Origin: Trogon surrucura
Taxonomy: Eukaryota; Chordata; Aves; Trogoniformes; Trogonidae
NCBI GenBank assembly: GCA_020746105.1
Contig: CM036618.1
Span: 98,078,122-98,142,121, forward strand
DNA length: 64,000 bases
Reading direction: 5' to 3'
Shown here: piece by piece, positions 55,501-64,000 of the stretch
How the letters are laid out: the number at the start of each line of letters is the position of its first letter
Position numbering within the stretch: position 1 is the stretch's first letter
Notes under the pieces: generated by a model
Database searches by the model: none
What the model was told of the DNA's origin: nothing
Seen by the model: only the letters and a program-made list of their open reading frames with translations
Position numbers and translations under genes: made by a program

Positions 55501-58500
55501 AATCCCTGACATACTGCTACTCCTTGTTTATATTTCATACATTCCTCTCCAACCATAGAGTTTAATTGACACTGCTCTTTGTATTTTGCCTGCCAGTGTT
55601 GATCAAGCCCATATAAAGAAAGATGCATGTTTAAACTACCACAGCATGAGTAATTTGAATCAAATGCAGGTTTGCATTAGAGCTTTGTTGTATTATTTGA
55701 TGGTGAACTTATTTTAAATCATCAGGACTGCCATTATGAGGTAGGATGCCACATCCTGTTTGGAACAGTGATTGAATCTGAATGCAAATCATCTTTTATG
55801 ATACAGCAATGCTTTCCTCTCTTCTTCTGTGCATGTGGAATATGTTTGTTTTATTTTAGGGCTCACAGATTACAGGAATTTCTAGTCAATTCTTTGCAGT
55901 CACATATGACCCTCTCCCAACAAAATTAAGGCCAGACCATAGCCCTTTTCCTCACTTTCATTACAAAACAGCCACCCCAAATACATTTACATTGTCTTCG
56001 CAGTGGTGTTCAGACAGGACTTCCAATAAGATAAGCAGCCCACCTACACAGTTTATTCTGAGGAGCAGGTAGGGTTTATGAGCAGCTTATCTGAAACTTA
56101 AATACTTTCTCTTGAACATAATACCTTGTTCTCCCCTAAGGAATAATTAAGCATGGCCTCATTTGCAGCATGGGTTGGCCCTGCATACTCAGTAGAGGTT
56201 GGTCTGGTCACCTCCAAGCCCTTTTGGAAATGTTAAGTGGTAGGTGTCAGACAGGCAAAGAAAGTTAGCATTCCCCAAAGAGATGTCTCTGGTACCTACG
56301 TAGAGGATTGAAATAGTTTAAAGGCATCTGGGTCCATAGAGCAACTACATGGATATGAAGTTACTTTTTAGGAGCCTTATGGTCTTCAAGGTACTTGTGG
56401 GACTGCACAGCTAATGTGTAAAATGTACATAGCCCCTGTAGCTATGCAGCCCACGTAGAGGTTCGGTGGCATAGGAAAGTATGTCATCTGTGTTTTTTAA
56501 CACTGGCCTTCTTCACAACACAACAAAATAAACTACCAAGATGTCTACAATGCTCTGCTCCATTGCCACATTTGTGTCAGAGCTTTCTGGGGAAATCCAG
56601 AAAGCTACCTTTGTACTCTTTCCCAGAGGATATCTATGCACACTATTTACACAAAATTTTTCATCTGGGATGTTTTACTGCATCTGGGAGAGCTAGAGCA
56701 CTGAAGGACCAGTCAAAATGTTTACCAAATAGACACAGTGAGTAGATTCTTCCACTTGAGGAAATAAGGGTTATAGCCTGCTTAAGGGAAGTCGTCAAAG
56801 TACCACTTTAGGTCTTTGGCAAAGGCAAACCATGACTGTCTGACATAATTATTTCATGAGTCTTAACTGTGTAGTGTGTAAGCACATAACATACTGCAAC
56901 TCAGACTTGCCATCAACTAGTAAGACAATGTAGAACAGGCAGGACCTACATGCTTAACCCTTTGGCGCATGGGCATGCACAAATGCTGCTTAAGAGTTTT
57001 CCCAGTCAGTTTCTGTGATGAAAATGTCCATGTCAAAATCTGACTCTTATAAGCAGTTTACCACGTATGATGAATCTGCCATCTTTTTTCGAGAATGCTT
57101 CTCTTTATTTTTATACCTTATGTGCTGCATGAACCTTAGTGAGGGAAAGCAGCACCCTGTGAACAGAGGACATAAGATTATTTTGTAACATGCTTATTTA
57201 TAAATATTCTGTTAAAACATCATGGTTGCAGTTCTGTTGCACAGTAGTTTTTAAGCAAACTTACAGACCTGGACTGAACCATCCACAAAACTATAATTCC
57301 TTCCAAAAAGATTTACTAGAAATACTCAAAGGTTGCAGACTGTAGACAATAGTGCTGTGAAACAACCTTAGTGTGTTCAGTCTACCAGAAATGAGTATTT
57401 TTCAGCCTCTTCATTGATTAGGAAAACTAGAACAATTTCTAGCAAGTTTAGCATTTCTACCAACATTTTAGTGAAACATGAGTTGGTTTTAAACTAATTT
57501 TTTTCTACAGCTTCACATTGTATATACTTTCTCACTATATGATCACATTTTATAATACTTTTTTAAACAAAACTCTTACGGAAGACTTATTGCAAACACT
57601 GTTCTTTCTAACATACTTGTATTTTACTAACCAATTCATAAAAAAATAACTAATCTCAATTTAAAATGAGCACAGCTTCTATTAAAATAAGCTTTATCTT
57701 TTGATCGATTATAAAATAACTGCCTTAAAAGTTTTTGAAATAAAAATCATATACATGAAGATTGGCTCTGCTGTCATTCACTGCAGTCCTACAATGTCTG
57801 ACACAGCTGTTGTCTGATCAGAAGCAAACATCTGGTTCTCTTAATCTGGATGATACAGAAATGACGTGACATTTTCATGCTACTCTGATTGTACCTTAAG
57901 ATCATTTGGTTTGATCTTTTACTGTGGCTGTTTTCTTACTCAAACTACCATACCCATAGCACTGTATCTCCATCTGGCAAATATTGGAAGGCCCTTATAT
58001 TTTTGGCTTAGCTATGGGCTGCTTTCACCTTTTTTCTCACTCTTTCCAGGTATTCCACCTACCTCTGTGAGTCAATGTTTTTGCATCATCCAGTGTATCT
58101 GATGGTTCACTGTTCCAACTGAAACTGACCTTGTAAAAAACCTCCAAAGTTACTTTTCCACGGAGTATATTTTTGTGACCAGTAAAACTAGCAAAAAGAA
58201 AAAAAAAATTAAGAAAAAAGGAGGAAGAGAGGCAAAGAAGCAACCAGTAACTAAATGATCCCAGGATGATCACTGAACTGGCTTCTTGTAGTACAGCTCT
58301 CTGAAAATGAGTGAGTAAAGCTACATCTGCTTATAGCTGCTAAGAATCTGGCCCTGCCTATATACATGAAATGCTTTCTCTGCATAATTCCTGTAATCAC
58401 ATTTCCTCATGAGGTTCCTGCTTCGTTTTGGCTAATATCTAAATCGTCTTTCTTTTTTTTTTTTTTTTCTGAAATCTCTTTGTAGGATGTCTGTGCATCT

Positions 58501-61500
58501 CGTTACTGGCTGTATTTCTCTAATATGAAAATGCTGCATTCCCATAAGTAAAACTAGGGGAGTGATTTATGCATTTTTCTGCATGAAAAGGCCCCTTGTG
58601 TGCTCCACATGTAAAGGCAGAACAAAGCAGATCCCTACGAACATTTGTTTTCCTTTTAGCAGTTACTGCCATAAAAAGAGGTCAGAATGAAATGAAACAA
58701 CTTAATGTTTTGTCCCTTGTCCAGCTCTGGTGCCTGATCTGGTTTCAGCTGAAATAATTATGGGTCTCTCTCAGAATACATGAGAATGGACTCTGGCCGC
58801 TTAAGGATTACAGCTCACTCGGTGGTTCCCACAACTTTGGACCAACTGGTCACAGTCCATCAAGCCAACCATGTGTAAGTTTTACTTTTTAATACTTTCT
58901 GCAGCTCCAGGTGCAGAGCACTCACGATGGCCTCGAGGACCACCCAGGATTTCTGCACTGCAGCAATGAAGCCACTGAAGTAAGTAACTTGACAATCACA
59001 CACTATAACAAATAGATCTCTTAGACGAGGAGTTCCAGCACAGCTGAGCTTGTCGGATGCGCTCATCTTTAGGCATTTCAGGAGTGGTCTGAGGGGAGCC
59101 ATGGCTGGCTTCACTGTTTGGTTTTGTTCCTAGCTGTAAAGAAAAGCCGAAAAGCAAATAGTTTTCCTAAATAGTATATACAATTTCTACAAATTGAAAT
59201 GACAGTTCAGATTCCATTAGGTAAGTGCTGGCACTGTGCACTTGAGCATCTCGTCTGTGAGGAACTTAATGATCGGTAAAGAGTAATGGCCTGATAAACC
59301 TTCTGCTCAAAATGTTCTCTTTGGTTACAGAGCAAACATTATAGAGAGCATCTCCCTGCCATACCAGGGTGCTCCAAGACCATCTGAAGAGTCCGTATGT
59401 GGGAGTCTAATGTCAGTCAGGCTTTCTGCTTTCTGAAGTCCTCACTATTCAGATAGAACTCACAGGCACAGAGGTTGAAGCAGTGGTTTGACGAGGAGAC
59501 CACTTGACCAGTGCTGAGACACTGTTGATTTATTTCACCCAACACTCTAAGAATTGAGATCAGCTGCACCCAGTGCCAACACAGCATCTTGTGGAGTTCC
59601 CTGATGGTGAACTCCAAAGAATACTTGAGAGTGTAGGAGTTAGGGCAGCTATGTGTTGCTGTTCTACCTTGTACATCTACTTATCTCTGGACAAGAGAAC
59701 TTGTGATCTCAGTGTTGCACCCAGATCATAATTTGTAATACCTGCCAGTGGACCTATGCTCCATGAGGTCATATAATCCTTTTCAGAATTCCTTTTTGGT
59801 TTTGCCATCTACCATATCCTGCATCAATGGGCTTCACAGTCTAGTTATGTGTTGTGTGAAAAAATGGCTTACTTCACTCAGTTTTCTATTTGGCAGTTGT
59901 CTTCACTGGGTTTCTCCACATCCCTTGTCAGAAATAATGAAATATATATTCCACCAGTCCTTAAGGCAGACTAAGGGTCTTTTCAATTTCTCCATAAATA
60001 GAAGCAATTTCCTACTTCTCATCAACTTTTTAACTTTCTCTCTGTATTTTTAGATAAACTACCTCATTTTTTGGTATGAAGAAATTCTAGAAATGCATGG
60101 AATTTTTGAAATACTGATGAATTGTGAATTCAAAGCCAGACATAGTGTTTTCTGGTTTGTTCTCTCTGTATCCTTTCCCTACTAAGTCAGTCCCTAGTTT
60201 TGGTTTTACCTGACACAAAAAATGTCTCCCACTTCTGCTGAAGCTGATGGTGAAAGTTCTGATCTGATTTCCAAAAATTCAGGCTGAACCCCTTGTCCAG
60301 AGTTCACCCAGCAGCCTTGCACTAATATTCTGAGTTACCAGGCCACCTCTCAGGACACTATTGTTTGGCCTTTTGTTCATCTGAGGAGTAGGTCTACATG
60401 GATTCCACAACAGATCAATGACTCCAGGCTTCTCTTGAGAAAAAGGGAGTACTTTATCATGGCTAATGGTTTATTTTCAGTATCGATCTTCTTACCTCCT
60501 CTTGACATGCAGGTCTGCTTATGAGGAAGTGCTCTCAGAAATATTCCAAACAAAACCACTTTATTTCCAGGCAGAACTTGGTATGTTGGACATAACAATT
60601 TTTAGATCCTTCTGATCAGGTGGGGTTATTTTTGGCTGTGCTTTGACTGTTTTCCAACTAGCTAAAAAACTGTCAGTAGATGTTAGTGTAATTCTTACAC
60701 ACAACGCTATAGGCAAGGGAGTAAGGTCAGAATATCTACTCTGTTTTCCACAGTCAGGTGGCATTGCCCACTTCAGCAGTCTCTTGAAATCTGAAATAAC
60801 TGAGCTCCAAAGTCTGACACTCACATGATGATGTGAGACTTGCAAAGTTCATTTCTAAAGCAATTTTATCTCTCTTATCATATCAGAAATAAAAGAGAAA
60901 ATCTTCACATTCTTCCATGTCAGAAAACACAAGAATTAAAAAGAGCAGCCGCCTTCTCTGTAGGTTTAGTCTCCAAAGCAGGTGTGTGTTTGAGATCTGT
61001 ATTGGGGATCCATAGGAAAGTAATACTGGGAATGGCATGCTAGCTCTGCTAAAGCCAGTGACACAGTTCCCAGCAGCTTCATGACGAACATGGTTTTACC
61101 CAAGGGCTTTATCAGCTGAGCAACTCTTCATGTTTTTGTGTGCAGTTAAGGGATGTATGATGTCAAGTGCCAAGCTATTCAGGTAATTTCTGCTTAGCAT
61201 ATGAACAGATGTGTACAGCACATGTCATAGTTTAGGCAGTCTTTGATACTTGCCTTTGGGTTAGCCAGTTTTTATATGAAGGCACAAGACAAAATGAATT
61301 GGCTTCTTCTAGGTCCTAACTTTGTTCCCCAAAGAAGGTTTCAAGGGGATTACTTCTATGAGCAAAATTATTCACACACATATATCTTTGCAGGATCAGC
61401 ACCTAAATTCGTGCGTTTCTTCTCACGTGGCAATTACTTTTCACATTTGATTTTAACACTGTTAGCTCCCAATTCAATTAGCATCACCGCTATTTTCTCT

Positions 61501-61502
61501 TG
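52501..61502. other. Intergenic DNA, no confirmed gene
   Basis: AT-rich non-coding DNA. It includes a short direct repeat (AATTTATAAAATAGG at 53546-53560 and 53572-53586), a MEF3-type site at 54363-54371 and two unassigned minus-strand frames at 58860-59114 and 59417-59617. No promoter, splice chain or RNA gene was supported. By synteny SIX3 would lie further right, outside the window. Confidence 0.5.
54363..54371 (-). promoter_or_regulatory. MEF3-type SIX-binding motif
   Basis: GAAACCTGA on the + strand is the exact reverse complement of TCAGGTTTC, the SIX-family MEF3 consensus. It stands alone in intergenic DNA, and a chance match is quite possible. Confidence 0.25.
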
Positions 61503-61680
61503 ACAATTTCATGGCAAGTCTATAGGGATCCCATTAAAATGTCATTATATTGCTGCTGTGTTGTAAGACTTCAGTGGGAAAACAATTTCAGTGCAAGTCT
61601 ACAGAGATCCTGTTATGAAGCCGTTAGAATGTGAAATGCAAATGGCATCAATTATTTCAGTGCGAGCCTGTGGATTCCCA
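61503..61680. repeat. Three degenerate tandem copies of a 70-79-bp unit
   Basis: Related segments begin at about 61503, 61582 and 61649, sharing the order ATTTC, then GTGCAAGTCTA (or close variants), then GATCC. Spacing between matching points is 79 and 69 bases. The copies differ from each other at many positions, so the duplication is old. Confidence 0.6.
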
Positions 61681-64000
61681 GTCCTGATGTCATCATGATA
61701 TGAAGTTGAAAAGAAAAAACATTCCAGCCTGCATGCATGGAGACACCAGGATGATGTGACAATTAAGGGAGAAAGGGAAAGAGAGGAAGGGGCAAACCAC
61801 TTTAAATGCATTATTACAGCGATGTGGGAAAACAAACAGAATTCATGGGTCATATATTATGATCATCTTATGACCTTGGCAATCCTAGTCCTGAACCTTA
61901 TATATATAGTCTTCTAATCCTATATGTAGAGGATTTGCACAACTTGATCATAGTGATAGGGAGTATTTTTAAATCCCTACAAGGAAAGGATCCTTTCTTG
62001 CTGCACATACTTTGAGGAGAATGTAGTTTCCCACAGCTGAAGTTTACTCTACACCGTGCAACACATAAGTACCCCTTAAATCCATGGTGAGTCTAATCAT
62101 GTCTGTACACTTCATCTGTGTAATTCTCTAGAAATAATTAGAAGAGAAGGATCTCCAAGCCCAGAGGGTGGATCCCCACTGTGTGCCAAGGGCGGCTTCG
62201 AAGCTGCCTTGATACCAGGCACATCAGTCACGCAGACAGCAAACCCTCAAAAGGAAGCTCACATGCAACTCAGACGTGCCCTGTGGAGCCCGTCTGACAT
62301 CTGTCCTCCCAGCACACATAGAGAGGGGCACTTGGCTCCCTGGATGCTGCCTGCATGAAAGTTGCCTGGATGGTCACTTGCCTGCCCTAAACCCCGTTAT
62401 TTCCTAGTGCGGGAGAGAAAGCCACGGGGTCTTTGTGAGTGAGGCTGGGAGATGGCTGATCATGCAGTGCTGAGTTATTACTCTCTGGGTGAGTGAAGAC
62501 AGCGGGATTAGCCCCAAAGGCAAGAGCTTGGTGAGATTAGTTAAGGAGGGGGAGCAGTCACTGTGAGAACAGAAAGAAATAATACGAATATGTGGAAGAT
62601 GTGACCAAGTAGTGTATCTAAAATGCATCTCTCCATGTTGTGCTAAGCATAGGTTTTTTTGGTGTGCAGATTCTGCAACCCCTTGTCTTTGTGAGATATG
62701 CTCCCCTCCATTTGCAAAATATCTACACAAAGTAAAACAAAAGTAATGGTTAAATGTAGTAACCTCCCCAAGGTTCCTCAGGCTTTCAGTAAATCTCTTT
62801 GGACTTTGGCCCAAACTCATTTACTCAATGACAGTCTACAGAAAATATTAGTTTTCCTGATGTGAACCAAAGAAGTTCATGACTGTTACCCGCTCTTCTG
62901 TCACAGACAATGTAAGGTGTCTCAAAAGACAGATCTGTCTGATAGGACAGGTAATCTCCTCAAGTTCCCATCACAAATGAATGTTCGCTCTTCCAGAAAA
63001 TTGTCAACATAGTCAGCATCACCTTTGACCAGTCCCAGAACCATCAAGGGCCTCCATACATGTCCAGGAACCCATGACTGGGGTAGAAATGGCTTGGTTT
63101 TTTTTTCTTTTTTTTTTTTTTTCCTTTCAAAGATATTACTTGTTTGGTTGTTCATAGTTCTGTCTTTCTATGGGTAAAATGAGATCTACGAAACCCTTCA
63201 GAAATGGCAAAATTTTAGATCTTGTCTCAGATTTAGGAACTACCCTGGAAGAGCTGCTTTGACCATAGCTGATATTTTGGTCTGTCTGCCTACAGGTACT
63301 TACAATGGTATTTTGCAGGAGACTTCCAGCAGCAGCACATACTGCATTGCACCCACAGAAGTCCATAATAAATAATTCTGTAGATGCCACAGTGCTTTCA
63401 ACACAAAAAGGCTGAGTTAAAGGAGCTGTAACTGCCTTATGTTTCTTAATATCTGTTCAACAAAATAAGTTTCCAACTTGGTTTATAGTTGCTCTGAAGC
63501 CAGGTATTCTCTGCAAGCTGAAAGTTTTTTTGGTTTTTTTTAAGGACAGACGGTTACCAGACGGGTTTATACCTTTCTTCAGCACATCACTTGTGTCATT
63601 TATCTGTAGTATTCACTTCCAGAAACATTAGAAAGTATGGAGATTGAATGGTTTAATATACCTCTTAACTTACTGAAGTGTGAAAAGGGAAGTACTATGC
63701 TAACACCTCAACACCTGTCCGTTGATATAGACAAATCTTGGGCAGGCTGTGTTACGTTACACAAGCCACTACACTTTACCAATGCTCAGAAATCTCCGCT
63801 GTTCATCCATATGGGCAGCATTGAATGAGAGTATCTGTTGGGAGTTTTGTTCTCACACCATGTCTGCCTCAGCACTGGAGATAGTGACTAGCAAAACTAG
63901 AAGACTTTTACATTCTCTTTTCTGATCTGCATGTTAGGCAACAAATGTATGACATCCTTTGCTATTATAATGGTCAAAATTATGGTATTCTGCCCAAATG
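61681..64000. other. Intergenic DNA to the window end, no gene seen
   Basis: AT-rich DNA with T-runs near 63101-63122. No SIX3 exon or 3' UTR was recognised before the window ends, and no repeat could be bounded. Confidence 0.5.

Noticed and set aside
61000-64000. SIX3 3' end on the minus strand
   Set aside because: Expected downstream by synteny, but no SIX-family coding sequence or matching UTR was recognised before the window ends.

Overview
The window is vertebrate nuclear DNA, almost certainly from a bird and probably a passerine. Evidence for a bird: one 5'-truncated CR1 LINE (about 51272-52500) whose minus-strand reading frames carry the CR1 reverse-transcriptase style FSKALDTVSH. Evidence for a passerine: a SINE (50283-50468) with a tRNA-Ile-like head joined to a CR1-type tail ending in ATTCTATG repeats, the layout of TguSINE1. 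I recognise that family from memory; no database was searched.

Only one protein-coding gene can be supported: SIX2, on the + strand. It has two coding exons (27124-27683 and 30246-30549), a 2562-bp intron, an upstream promoter block with a perfect PBX-PREP/MEIS decamer and a CCAAT box, a G-rich leader with two short upstream ORFs, and a 3' UTR ending near an AATAAA at 31426. The predicted protein is 287 residues, with a SIX domain, a homeodomain and the conserved VDLGS C-terminus.

Layout: 1-20.5 kb is AT-rich upstream intergenic DNA with simple repeats. 20.5-32 kb is a chain of CpG-rich blocks around SIX2. 32-35 kb is CpG-poor. 35-40.3 kb is a second chain of CpG-rich blocks without a recognisable gene. 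40.3-64 kb is AT-rich intergenic DNA holding a 46-bp inverted repeat (45958-46157), an isolated CpG-rich block with a strong CTCF-type motif (46980-47350), the SINE, the CR1 and a degenerate triplication (61503-61680).

In vertebrates SIX3 lies downstream of SIX2 in convergent orientation, and the interval between them carries a topological domain border with CTCF sites. SIX3 is not in this window, so the right half is best read as the SIX2 side of that regulatory interval. Most six-frame ORFs, including long ones in CpG-rich DNA, look like chance frames.
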